64,000 bases of DNA from Streptosporangiaceae bacterium (GTDB lineage: Bacteria > Actinomycetota > Actinomycetes > Streptosporangiales > Streptosporangiaceae), in NCBI GenBank assembly GCA_025964695.1, contig JAOPYK010000004.1, positions 1-64,000 on the forward strand, written 5' to 3'. Both the position numbers and the translations under genes were made by a program. Positions 23,164 to 31,826 of the stretch are shown here, in pieces (position 1 is the first letter of the stretch; each line of letters begins with the position of its first letter). The notes below the pieces were generated by a model. It ran no database searches. It saw nothing but the letters and a program-made list of their open reading frames with translations, and was not told the origin of the DNA.

Positions 23164-25655
23164 GAGTCACCCCCTTCTTTCCCCTGTTCGGACGGGAACA
23201 AGTCTTCCTCGTCGTCGCCGCGGCCGCGCAACCAGCCCGTCTGCAGCGACGCCATGAGGTCACGGGTCTCTTCGGGACGGCGTTCGGACTCGGCGGCGCC
23301 GGGCGGTGCCGCGGTCTCGTTGCGCAGTTGCGGGACCAGATTGGCCTGCCGGATGCGCCTGGGCAGCCCCTCGTCGTCTGCGGCCGAGTCCACCACTCCT
23401 GCGTCCACCACTCCGGGGTTGACCCCTCCGGGGTTGACCACTCTTGGGTTGACCGCTCCGGGGTTGACCGCTCCGGGGTTGACCGCTCCGGGGTTGATCC
23501 TGGAGTTGTTCCACGAACTGGAGTTGTTCCACGAATCGGCGGGGGAGTCCACGACTGACGAGTCGACGACCGACGAGCCCGTGATCTGCCTGGGCTCGAA
23601 CCACCCCGATGGACCGGACGCGACTGACATCGCGGTGGCGCCCCCCGGCTGCTGGCGCCATGCGCCGGACTGATCGGCCGGTGATTCCAGCTCCGGTTCG
23701 TCCCGCTGGACGACCAGCTCGTGCGGGATGAGGACCACTGCGGTGGTGCCGCCGTAGGCCGACTGCTGCAGGGTCACGCGGATGCCGTGCCGGGCGGCCA
23801 GCCTGGAGACGACGAACAGCCCGAGCCGGTCGCTGTCGGCCAGGTCGAACTCGGGCGGGCGCGCCAGGCGCTGGTTGAGCTCGTCCAGTTCGGCGGGGCT
23901 CAGGCCGATGCCACGGTCGATGATCTCCACCGCGAATCCGTTGGCCACCGTCTCACCGCGGACCAAGACCTCGGTCGGCGGCGGTGAGAAGGCGGTGGCG
24001 TTCTCGATGAGCTCGGCCAGCAGGTGGATGACGTCGGCGACCGCGGCGGCGGCCAGTGAGGCGGGGGAGGAGCACACCACGTCGACGCGGGTGTAGTCCT
24101 CGACTTCTCCGAGGGCGCCGCGCAGTACGTCGACGATGCGCACAGGCCTGCTCCATCCTCGCCCGGCGGGAGCCCCGGAGAGGATGACCAAGCCCTCCGC
24201 GTGACGGCGCATTCGAGTGGTGAGATGGTCCAGCCGGAAGAGGTCCTCGAGCTCTTCGGGCTCGGAGGCACGGCGCTCCATGGCGTCGAGCATGCGCAGC
24301 TGGCGGTGCAGGAGGGACTGGCTCCGCCAGGCCAGGTTCAGGAAGACCCGGCTGACGCCCTTGCGCAGGTATGCCTCTCCGACTGCGGTGTCGATCGCGG
24401 TGCGCTGCACCCGGGTGAAGGCGTCGGCGACCCGGGAGATCTCCGTGGTCTTGCCGACCTTGAGTGGCGGGACCTCCGCGTTCACGTCCACCTCCTCGCC
24501 ACGGCGCAGTCGTGCCACGACCCTGGGGAGCCGTTCTTCGGCCAGGTCCCGGGCCGCCGCCTGCAGGCCGACCAGCTCGCGCGACAGGCTCCGGGCGAAC
24601 AGGATCGACAGGATGATGGAGGCCACCACGGCGATCAGACCCAGCCCGCCCGCCACGGCCAGCCTGACCACGATCTGGTCGGCGATCGGCTGTGCGCGTT
24701 TGCTGAGGGAATCGCCCGCCTGGCTGACCGCCTGCCCGAACGTCAGTGACAGCGGGGTGGTGGTCGACTGCCATTCCGCGACCGACGCCGGGAGCCGGCC
24801 CTTCGTCTTGGCGGTGAGGTTGGCGTTGACGATGGCGCTCTCCATCGCCCGGAAGCGCAGGAACTCCGGGGAGTCGGCGACCCGCTGCACCGCGTCGCGC
24901 AGGGTGCCGTTCAGGTCCGCCAGGGCGGTGTCGAATGTCAGTCGCTGGGTGGCCGACCATTGCACGAAGGCGGTGTGCTCGGCCACGGTCATCCGGCCCC
25001 CGGATGCCTGAACGGCCGAGACCAGCGCGTCTTCGCGCAGCATGTAGTCGCGTGCCCAGCCGGCGGAGACGAGCGCCCGGCCCTGCTGGATGATGTCGAG
25101 GTCGTTGACGATCACCATGCTGGAGAAGAGCTGGATGGTGGTGTCGATCATGGCGCTGTAGCCGTTGATCGCCCGGACGACGTCCGTGGGGTTGGAGTTG
25201 ATCCAGTCGCGCAGGGCGCCCAGCTGGTCCAGCTGCCGGGTGACCTGGACCACCCGCTGCTTGATCGTGGCGTTCCGCGGATCGAACGGGAGCGCGTTCT
25301 TGCGGAAGTACGCCTCCGCCGCGTCCGTGCGCGGCCGTTGCTCCTGCAACTGTGCGAGGCCCTGGCGTCCGTGCGAGCCCAGATACAGGGCGGTCAGTGT
25401 CCGTTCCTGTTGCAGCTGCATCGACAGGAAGGCGCCCGGAGTCCCGACCTTGTTGTACGTCGTGGAGATGGTATACCTGCTGATAGCAGCGCCGGTGGTG
25501 ATGCTCGCCGCGAAGCCCCAGAGCCCGATGAGGGACAGTAGCGGGATGACGAGCAGCGCGGTGATCCGCATCCGGACGGAGCGCGTTCTGGGCGGCTTGC
25601 GAGAGCCCTCGCCGTCGTCGTTCGCCGAGGCGCGGCGGGTCCACTCGGGAAGCAC
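23160..25655 (-). CDS. cvnA: Conservon 1 sensor histidine kinase-like protein CvnA
   Basis: 831 aa from GTG 25655 (AAGGAG twelve bases upstream). Transmembrane helices near residues 32-52 and 331-352 flank a ~280-residue extracytoplasmic NIT-type (nitrate/nitrite-sensing-like) helical domain. There follow a HAMP-like linker and an HATPase_c domain (AELIENATAFSP near 548, then RLGLFVVSRLAARHGI near 608). A phosphoacceptor histidine box is not obvious, as in other CvnA proteins. The C-terminal tail holds a run of NPGAV units encoded by a 15-bp array (about 23398-23502). It lies 385 bp downstream of the polyprenyl synthase gene on the same strand. Confidence 0.9.
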   Translation of the reverse strand: MLPEWTRRASANDDGEGSRKPPRTRSVRMRITALLVIPLLSLIGLWGFAASITTGAAISRYTISTTYNKVGTPGAFLSMQLQQERTLTALYLGSHGRQGLAQLQEQRPRTDAAEAYFRKNALPFDPRNATIKQRVVQVTRQLDQLGALRDWINSNPTDVVRAINGYSAMIDTTIQLFSSMVIVNDLDIIQQGRALVSAGWARDYMLREDALVSAVQASGGRMTVAEHTAFVQWSATQRLTFDTALADLNGTLRDAVQRVADSPEFLRFRAMESAIVNANLTAKTKGRLPASVAEWQSTTTPLSLTFGQAVSQAGDSLSKRAQPIADQIVVRLAVAGGLGLIAVVASIILSILFARSLSRELVGLQAAARDLAEERLPRVVARLRRGEEVDVNAEVPPLKVGKTTEISRVADAFTRVQRTAIDTAVGEAYLRKGVSRVFLNLAWRSQSLLHRQLRMLDAMERRASEPEELEDLFRLDHLTTRMRRHAEGLVILSGAPAGRGWSRPVRIVDVLRGALGEVEDYTRVDVVCSSPASLAAAAVADVIHLLAELIENATAFSPPPTEVLVRGETVANGFAVEIIDRGIGLSPAELDELNQRLARPPEFDLADSDRLGLFVVSRLAARHGIRVTLQQSAYGGTTAVVLIPHELVVQRDEPELESPADQSGAWRQQPGGATAMSVASGPSGWFEPRQITGSSVVDSSVVDSPADSWNNSSSWNNSRINPGAVNPGAVNPGAVNPRVVNPGGVNPGVVDAGVVDSAADDEGLPRRIRQANLVPQLRNETAAPPGAAESERRPEETRDLMASLQTGWLRGRGDDEEDLFPSEQGKEGGDS

Positions 25656-25675
25656 GAGATCAAGCTCCTTGTGAT

Positions 25676-25688
25676 GATCGCAGCGATC
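25676..25688. promoter_or_regulatory. Perfect 13-bp palindrome before cvnA1
   Basis: GATCGC-A-GCGATC lies just upstream of the ribosome-binding site of the leftward cvnA gene. It may be an operator or an mRNA hairpin limiting translation. A second loose inverted repeat (ATGCAA/TTGCAT) occurs near 25792-25809. Confidence 0.3.
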
Positions 25689-25883
25689 ACGTCGCCGGTC
25701 GTCCCGGACACCGCGCCGAGAATCCGTGCGGTGCAGTCTGTCCCGTCACACCGACCCCCCAAAGCAGACATGTTGCACCTCGCCTCAAGGAGATGCAAGG
25801 GCCTTTGCATGTTCCGATGCACGTGCAAGGGCGCATCGAAGAATCCCACGGCGCGGGGATGCCCAGTGCCAGAAGTCACAGAG

Positions 25884-26030
25884 CGAAGGTTGCAGTGCAG
25901 AAGGTCGCAGTGCGCAAGGTCGCAGTGCGGAAGGCCGTAGTGCGGAAGGCCGTAGTGCGGAAGGCCGTAGTGCAGAAGTCGCAGTGCGGAAGGCCGTAGT
26001 GCAGAAGTCGCGGTACAGAAGTCGCAGTGC
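25884..26030. repeat. Intergenic 15-bp minisatellite between the polyprenyl synthase and cvnA1
   Basis: About ten units of the type AAGGCCGTAGTGCGG / AAGGTCGCAGTGCGG, some shortened by one or two bases. They fill most of the 385-bp gap between the end of the polyprenyl synthase gene and cvnA1. The flanking 25690-25880 has no gene. If both genes are cotranscribed, this array sits in the mRNA leader of cvnA1. Confidence 0.85.
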
Positions 26031-26040
26031 CGGAGGGCTG

Positions 26041-27108
26041 TCAGCGCGCACGATCGACGAGGAACCGTGAAAGAGCGGCCAGCCGCCCGGCCGCCGGGCC
26101 GGTGAGTCCGGCGGTGCCGATGATGGTCATGGCCTGGTCGAGCCGGCCCTCGGCGTACTCGCGGGCGAAGTTGTATCCGCCGGCCTCTTCGATCACGCGG
26201 GCCGACCGTCGCAGTGCCCCCTCATCATCCGGCCGTGCGGACAGCAGTGCCGGATCGGCGCCCTGGGCGAGCGCGGCAACGACCGGGAGGGTCTTCTTGC
26301 CCCGGCGCAGATCACTGAAGACCGGCTTACCGGTGACCTCGGGGTCGCCCCAGATGCCGAGCAGGTCGTCGACCGCCTGGAACGCCAGGCCCAGATGACG
26401 GCCGAGCCGCATCATCTGCTCTGCCACGACCGTTGGCCCGCCCCCGAGCAAGGCGCCGACGGCGGCGGCACACCCCAGCAGCGCTCCGGTCTTGCCGGCC
26501 GCCATGGCGCAGTACTCCTCGACGGTGACGGCTCCGGGACCGGTCCATGGGCGGCTCTCGAAGGCCACATCCTCGGACTGGCCGCGCACCAGCTCGATCA
26601 GGGTGGCGGAGAACCGCCGGACCGCGGCTCCGGCGTGCTCCGCCGTAGAACGGACGAGCGTGTCCATCGCAAGTGCAAGCAGCGCGTCGCCGGTGAGGAT
26701 CGCCGGGCCGACTCCGTAGGCCTTCCATACGGTCTGACGGTGCCGGCGCTGCTCGTCACCGTCCATGATGTCGTCGTGCACGAGCGAGAAGGCGTGCACG
26801 AGCTCCACCGCGACCGCCCCGGGGATCGCGTCCGCCGCCGATCCGCCGACCCCCTCGGCACAGAGCACGGCGAGGGCCGGGCGAAGCCCTTTGCCTCCCT
26901 GCGTGCCTCCCTGCGTGCCCCCTTGCGTGTCCCGGGGGGTGCCGTCCGACTCCACCCAGCCGAAGCTGAACAATGCCATGCGGCCAGTCGATGGCCGCAA
27001 TTGGGCGACCGTATTCCGCAGTACCGGATTGACCAATTCCCAGCATCGGGAGAGAGTCTCGGCCACGTCTTTTTCGGCGCTCTCAAGGCGGGGGGCGTCG
27101 AGCGTCAT
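26041..27108 (-). CDS. Polyprenyl diphosphate synthase (GGPP/FPP synthase type)
   Basis: 355 aa E-isoprenyl synthase. The first aspartate-rich motif DDIMD is near residue 112 after KGLRPAL, and the second region is QAVDDLLGIWGD near 246. KTLPVV and the terminal basic R-A-R fit the family. It condenses IPP with allylic diphosphates to C15 or C20; small residues before the first motif (HAFSLVHD) allow either, so chain length is not settled. An unusual TQGG triplet repeat (12-bp array, about 26895-26935) sits before KGLRP. It is divergent from the P450-terpene cyclase operon and probably supplies its substrate. AGGAG lies eight bases before ATG 27108. Confidence 0.9.
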   Translation of the reverse strand: MTLDAPRLESAEKDVAETLSRCWELVNPVLRNTVAQLRPSTGRMALFSFGWVESDGTPRDTQGGTQGGTQGGKGLRPALAVLCAEGVGGSAADAIPGAVAVELVHAFSLVHDDIMDGDEQRRHRQTVWKAYGVGPAILTGDALLALAMDTLVRSTAEHAGAAVRRFSATLIELVRGQSEDVAFESRPWTGPGAVTVEEYCAMAAGKTGALLGCAAAVGALLGGGPTVVAEQMMRLGRHLGLAFQAVDDLLGIWGDPEVTGKPVFSDLRRGKKTLPVVAALAQGADPALLSARPDDEGALRRSARVIEEAGGYNFAREYAEGRLDQAMTIIGTAGLTGPAAGRLAALSRFLVDRAR

Positions 27109-27717
27109 GACGGTTCACTCCTACAGCGAAAACCCGAAACCTTCGAGATCAGGGTTACCGGATTTTAAAGCAGTTGAAACCCTGACTACTCAGAAGTTAC
27201 ACAGATTTATAACCGATGCCCGCCCCGGATCGACCGTGTTCGAGTGTGCACGCTCCGTAATGTCTACAGGGAGTGTCGCCTCTTACCTTGTGTGACGGTC
27301 CGCAGGAAACTTTCGGTCGGCCGACGTTCCATCTGGCAAGGTTTCCGGATGTCCTTCGTGTAGCTACCCCGACCTTGACCAGCGGAATCATCCGAGCACC
27401 TTCCTATGTGATCTTCGCATGTCGTTCTCCCCGAGTGGCGAACATCACTTGCCGAGCGGGCGACAGTCCGCCCGAGCGGCCTTGATACGTACGGATGATC
27501 ATGTAATACTCCAGTTCAGTACAAGCCGGTCAAAAGCATGCGAAAGTGCCACGAAACGTCCATCCACTTCTCGTGTTTCTCCCCGGTACGGGGACCCGTC
27601 GTCTGGCCCGGACATCGTCATCCGTCTGTACCTGGGTGAGGCGCAGAGAATCGTTTCGATTTTCTGTCGGGCTGCTTGTTCTTGCGTTGCCGAACCCGGA
27701 GAGAGGGATCGACGACA
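27109..27717. promoter_or_regulatory. 609-bp divergent control region of the terpenoid locus
   Basis: This is a gene-free stretch, AT-richer than its surroundings, between the leftward polyprenyl synthase and the rightward P450. It must hold promoters for both arms. A sigma70-like promoter for the rightward arm is visible at 27482-27510 (TTGATA, 17-bp spacer, AATACT), which would leave a leader of about 200 nt before the P450. Palindromic bits include TGATCA in the spacer and TCCCC-GGTAC-GGGGA near 27580. No regulator gene lies next to it other than the two conservons. Confidence 0.5.
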
Positions 27718-29085
27718 ATGTCCGTCGGTATGGAGAAAAGCCCGGCGCAGAAGGCCAAGAATTTCCCGTTGTATCGCAGCCTTCCCAGGCTTGTACGGGA
27801 TCCGTTGCAAGAGATCGAGCGGATCGCGACGGTCGCGGGCGGCCAAATCTTCCGGTTGGACTTCGGGGTATTCCGGCCCTACGTGGTGACCCATCCGGAC
27901 GACGTGCAGTACGTCCTCAAGGACAACCCCGAAGGCTTCCTGCGCGATGGAACGTTCTGGCGGCCGCTGCATCGCCTGTTCGGCGAGGGCATCATGTCCC
28001 AGGGCGAGAGATGGGCGCTCAGCCGCAAGGTCCTGCAGCCCACCCTCACCCGGAGGCACATCGCCTCGATGGCCGACCAGATGGCCGCGATCGTCAACGA
28101 CGCGGTCGAAGCCCTGGCCGAGCCTGCGCGGAGCGGACGACCGATCGATGTCAGGGCCGAGCTGGATTCTCTGGTCAACACGACCGTGCTCCGGACCTTC
28201 TTCGGCAACAAGATCTCCATGGAGCAGAACATCCTGCTCGCGCCCGCCTTCGAGAAGATCGCGGTCGCGATCGGGCTCAGGTTCCTCATGCCCTTCCTGC
28301 CCCATGCGGTTCCAGTGCCCGGGGACCGCGCCTTCCACGAAGCCGTTCGGACGATCGACGAGGTGCTCTTCCCGCTGATCCGCGAGAACCGCGGGCGACC
28401 CGCCGACGACCTCGACTTCTTCGGGGTGCTGTGCGGGGCGACCGAAATCGACGGGAGTGCGGTCGGTGACCAGTGGATCCGGGACAACCTCGTGTCCATG
28501 TTCGCCACGGCCACAGAGACGACCGCGGGTGCCCTGACCTGGCTGTGGCCGCTCCTCGACACGCATCTGGAGGTGGCCGAACGCCTTTACGAGGAGATCG
28601 ACCGCGTCGTCGGCCGTGGACCGGTCAACGCCACGCATGGGAGGGACCTGACCTATACGAGGCAGGTCATCCAGGAGGTGCTGCGCCTGTATCCGGTCGG
28701 CTGGCTGTTCCCGAGGCAGCTCGTGGCACCCCTGACGATCGGCGGTGTGAAGATCAAGGGTGGCGAGACCGTGCTGGTCAGCCCCTATCTCACGCATCGG
28801 CTGACGGAATTCTGGGACCGGCCGCTGGAGTTCGACCCCGACCGCTTCGCGGGGGGCCACAAGGCCGGTGAGAGGCGGCACCGATACTCGTACTTCCCGT
28901 TCGGCGGCGGTCCGCACAAGTGCATCGGAGAACACGTGTTCAACGCCGAGGCGGAGCTCATGATCGCCAGCATTCTCAGCCGATTCCGGCCGGTGTACAC
29001 CACGTCCATATCCGAGCGGCCGAAGATCGGGGCGACCCTGCGTCCCCGCGAGAACCTTCAGATCACGCTGCGGCCCGTCGCGTGA
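27718..29085 (+). CDS. Cytochrome P450
   Basis: 455 aa from ATG 27718 (GGAGAGAGGG upstream). The heme-binding loop FPFGGGPHKCIGEHVF has its cysteine near residue 402, the I-helix is ATATETTAG, and the K-helix ExxR is in QEVLRLYP. The length and the PHKCIGE loop resemble the longer self-sufficient-like or fatty-acid-type bacterial P450s rather than short CYP105/107 types, but no reductase domain is fused and no ferredoxin is nearby. It overlaps the class I terpene synthase start by 4 bp, so it is expected to oxidise the terpene product. P450 genes also accompany some conservons in Streptomyces. Confidence 0.93.
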   Translation: MSVGMEKSPAQKAKNFPLYRSLPRLVRDPLQEIERIATVAGGQIFRLDFGVFRPYVVTHPDDVQYVLKDNPEGFLRDGTFWRPLHRLFGEGIMSQGERWALSRKVLQPTLTRRHIASMADQMAAIVNDAVEALAEPARSGRPIDVRAELDSLVNTTVLRTFFGNKISMEQNILLAPAFEKIAVAIGLRFLMPFLPHAVPVPGDRAFHEAVRTIDEVLFPLIRENRGRPADDLDFFGVLCGATEIDGSAVGDQWIRDNLVSMFATATETTAGALTWLWPLLDTHLEVAERLYEEIDRVVGRGPVNATHGRDLTYTRQVIQEVLRLYPVGWLFPRQLVAPLTIGGVKIKGGETVLVSPYLTHRLTEFWDRPLEFDPDRFAGGHKAGERRHRYSYFPFGGGPHKCIGEHVFNAEAELMIASILSRFRPVYTTSISERPKIGATLRPRENLQITLRPVA

Positions 29086-29951
29086 CCGCTCTCGAAACCG
29101 CTGTCACCGCTGTCGAATCCGGCCGGATCTGCGCCGTCGCGGGGCAGGCCCAGCGGGAGATGCGCGAGTGGGCCGCCGCCTACCCGGGTTTGTACGACGT
29201 GAAGGTGTTCGACCCGGCGCTGTTCAGCACGCTCGCCCTCGCCACCGCGTTCAGTGGCCCGTGGTTCACCAGCGAGCAACTCCGCATGGCCAATCGCGTG
29301 TGCCTGTGGTGTTTCGGCCTCGACTGGCTCATCGACTATGTGGCCACGTCACCGGCCGAGGTCAGGGACATCGCGCAGCGAGTACAGGCCGTCGCGGACG
29401 ACGGCCCCCCCGTTCCCGGCGACGACCTCACCCTGTTCCTGGCCGCCATCCTGGACGAGCTGAAGCAGGCGGCGGCCTTCCCGGCGCTCCGCGACATCTG
29501 GCGTGACGAACTCCAGCGGATGCTGGACGCGATGGTGCTCGAATGGGAGTGGAAGACGGGAACGAGGCCGTCGTTCGAGGACTACCTCGCCAACGCCGAC
29601 AACCTCGGTTTTTCGTTCGTCTTCACCGCGCACTGGATCTCCACCGGCGACCTCGACGAAACGCCGGCGGAAGAGGTGCGTGCGGCCGGCCGGGCGGTAC
29701 AGCGGGTCCTGCGGCTGCTCAACGACCTGGGCACCTACGAGCGCGACCTGAAATGGGGCGATCTCAACGGCCTGATGCTCGGCGTCGGCCGTGCGGACGT
29801 GGAACGGCGCATCGCCGAACTCACCGCACGCAGCCGGGAACTCCTCCACCCGCTACAGGCGACCAGGCCACGGCTGGCCGGATACATGGAACGCCAGATG
29901 GACTTCTGCGCCGGCTTCTACGGGGTCACCGACTACTGGGGAAGCCTGTGA
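29082..29951 (+). CDS. Class I terpene synthase with variant metal-binding motifs
   Basis: 289 aa from GTG 29082, overlapping the P450 stop. The helix-C metal motif reads DWLID (29322-29336), a DxxxD pattern in place of DDxxD. The second motif reads NDLGTYERD (29721-29747), which keeps the N-D of the NSE triad but has Thr and Asp at the later ligand positions. The terminal aromatic RQMDFCAGFYGVTDYWGSL is typical of bacterial terpene synthases (RY-like end). It should ionise an allylic diphosphate, plausibly the bicyclic product of the next gene. The protein is shorter than most family members. Product class cannot be read from sequence. Confidence 0.85.
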   Translation: MTALETAVTAVESGRICAVAGQAQREMREWAAAYPGLYDVKVFDPALFSTLALATAFSGPWFTSEQLRMANRVCLWCFGLDWLIDYVATSPAEVRDIAQRVQAVADDGPPVPGDDLTLFLAAILDELKQAAAFPALRDIWRDELQRMLDAMVLEWEWKTGTRPSFEDYLANADNLGFSFVFTAHWISTGDLDETPAEEVRAAGRAVQRVLRLLNDLGTYERDLKWGDLNGLMLGVGRADVERRIAELTARSRELLHPLQATRPRLAGYMERQMDFCAGFYGVTDYWGSL

Positions 29952-31612
29952 GCGTCGACGATCTGATCGGCTCTACATCCGCGCCGGACATGGACGTGAC
30001 CAGCGCGGCCCAGCGACTGGTGTACGGGCTGGTCTCCGCGCCGTGGGGCCAGGTGTCTCCCTCGGTCTACGAGACCGGGCGGGTGGTGAGCCTTACCCCA
30101 TGGCTGACCGGGCATGTTCCGCGGCTGCGCTATCTGCTGGAGACACAGCGGCCGGACGGCGGCTGGGGTGCCCCGGACGACGGCTACGCGCTGGTCCCGA
30201 CCTTGAGCGCGACGGAGGCCATCCTGGCGACCCTGTGCCGCGGGACGGATGAGGCGGCCTTGGCCGAGCGGGCCGGGCGGGGGTTGCGCTTCCTGTTCCG
30301 CCGGCTGGCCGGCGACGGCGGACTGACCGGCGCCGGCCTGCCGGACATGCCCGCCATCGAGTTGATCGCGGCGTCCCTGGTCGGCTTGATCAACCGGCAT
30401 CTGGAGGCTCCGCCCGCGAGTCTCGAGGACTGGCGGGACCGGCGGCTGAGCCTGCCCCCCGGCCTGGACGACACGAAGCTCGGACTCATCCGTGCGGCAC
30501 TCGGGTCGGGCATCGAGGTCCCGGAGAAACTGAAGCACGCCCTGGAGATCGCCGGTGACGTGGCCGTCGGCCTCGATACCATCCGCCCCGAACCGACGGG
30601 GACCATCGGTGCCTCACCGGCGGCCACCGCGGCGTGGCTCGGTGGCACCGAGCCACCCGATCCCAGCAACGTGGCGCGATGGCATCTCGAGACGGTCGTG
30701 GACCTGCTTGGCGGACCCGTGCCGTGCGGCATCCCCATCACCGTGTTCGAGCGGGCGTGGGTACTGAGCGGGCTGGTCCGCGCGGGAATCCCCGTCACCG
30801 TGCCTGCGGAACTGGTGCTGAGCCTCACCGCGCCGCTCGGCCCACGCGGGGCTCCGGCGGCGGCCGGCCTTCCCGCGGACGCCGACACGACCTCCGGTGC
30901 GCTGTTCGCCCTGGCGTTGCTCGGCGCTCCGCATCCACCGGACCTGCTGCGGGCGTACGAGACCGAGACGCATTTCTGTACGTGGCCGGGGGAGGACGGG
31001 TTGTCGGTGAGCACCAACGCACATGTGCTCGAGGCCTTCGGCCAGTACGCGGCCGTCCGTCCCGACGCCGCGGCTCGCTACCGGACGACCATCGGCAAAC
31101 TCTCTGTCTGGCTGTGCCGGCAGCAGCGGCCCGCTGGGAGCTGGTTCGACCGCTGGCACGCCTCCCCCTACTACGCCACCGCCTGTGCCGCACTCGCCCT
31201 GCACGACTTCGGCGACAGGGCCGTGGACAGGGCCGACGACACGGCAGTGGACACGGCCGGCGACACGGCCGTGGACAGGGCAGTGGACAGGGCAGTCCGC
31301 TGGGTACTCAGGACGCAACGGGCGGACGGCTCCTGGGGCCGTTGGGGCGGTACCGCTGAGGAGACCGCCTACGCCGTACAGATCCTTTCACTCACCGGGT
31401 CACTCACCGGGCCGGCGTCGGACGAATGCGGGCAGGCCGTCAAGCGAGGCCACGCCCACCTGCTGTCGGGCGCCGACGAACTGGACGGTCCGCCGCTCTG
31501 GCACGACAAGGACCTTTATCTGCCCGCCGCCGTCGTCCGGGCGGCGGTGCTGGCGGCGCTGCACCTCGGCGCCGCACCTCGAGGAGCGGGCCGATTCGTT
31601 TCTGAGCGGTAA
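29948..31612 (+). CDS. Class II terpene cyclase (prenyl diphosphate cyclase), DxDTT type
   Basis: 554 aa from GTG 29948 overlapping the previous stop. QW-type repeats (QRPDGGWG near residue 68, QRPAGSWF and QRADGSWG near the end) mark the double alpha-barrel squalene-cyclase fold. The protonating motif is PADADTTSG (bases 30872-30898), i.e. DxDTT rather than DxDD. An acidic 12-bp repeat (about 31209-31296, DRAVDRA/DTAVDTA) is inserted before the last QW repeat. Class II enzymes protonate GGPP or FPP to bicyclic diphosphates such as copalyl or drimenyl types. With the class I synthase and P450 this makes a three-step terpenoid operon. Gap to cvnA2 is 214 bp on the same strand. Confidence 0.87.
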   Translation: MSVDDLIGSTSAPDMDVTSAAQRLVYGLVSAPWGQVSPSVYETGRVVSLTPWLTGHVPRLRYLLETQRPDGGWGAPDDGYALVPTLSATEAILATLCRGTDEAALAERAGRGLRFLFRRLAGDGGLTGAGLPDMPAIELIAASLVGLINRHLEAPPASLEDWRDRRLSLPPGLDDTKLGLIRAALGSGIEVPEKLKHALEIAGDVAVGLDTIRPEPTGTIGASPAATAAWLGGTEPPDPSNVARWHLETVVDLLGGPVPCGIPITVFERAWVLSGLVRAGIPVTVPAELVLSLTAPLGPRGAPAAAGLPADADTTSGALFALALLGAPHPPDLLRAYETETHFCTWPGEDGLSVSTNAHVLEAFGQYAAVRPDAAARYRTTIGKLSVWLCRQQRPAGSWFDRWHASPYYATACAALALHDFGDRAVDRADDTAVDTAGDTAVDRAVDRAVRWVLRTQRADGSWGRWGGTAEETAYAVQILSLTGSLTGPASDECGQAVKRGHAHLLSGADELDGPPLWHDKDLYLPAAVVRAAVLAALHLGAAPRGAGRFVSER

Positions 31613-31615
31613 ATT

Positions 31616-31703
31616 CGGAGATATCGGCTAAATGTAGAAATATGGCCCGAAATGTCCGATGTAGTTCATTCACCTTGAGTCGGTATCTCCGCGTTGATAA
31701 GGT
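31616..31703 (+). promoter_or_regulatory. Candidate promoter and inverted repeat upstream of cvnA2
   Basis: TTGAGT (31675-31680), a 17-bp spacer and TAAGGT (31698-31703) form a possible sigma70-type promoter for the second conservon. CGGAGATA at 31616-31623 and TATCTCCG at 31684-31691 are perfect inverted arms 60 bp apart, the right arm falling inside the spacer. A repressor bound there would block the promoter; readthrough from the cyclase gene is also possible. Confidence 0.35.
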
Positions 31704-31826
31704 TCTGCGCTGTGTGGAGCGGTGCACTGATGCCGCGTCGCATACCACGGTCTCGCGTGCCTCCGCGACCTCCAATCCCCCTGGAATACGTTGCGAGCCG
31801 CTCTACATATTGTTGGGTCTGGTGCA

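Noticed and set aside
25884-26030. Short regularly repeated units that could be taken for a CRISPR array
   Set aside because: Units are ~15 bp and directly adjacent with no spacers, and no cas genes are present. It is a minisatellite, as are the arrays at 36366, 45451 and 52064.
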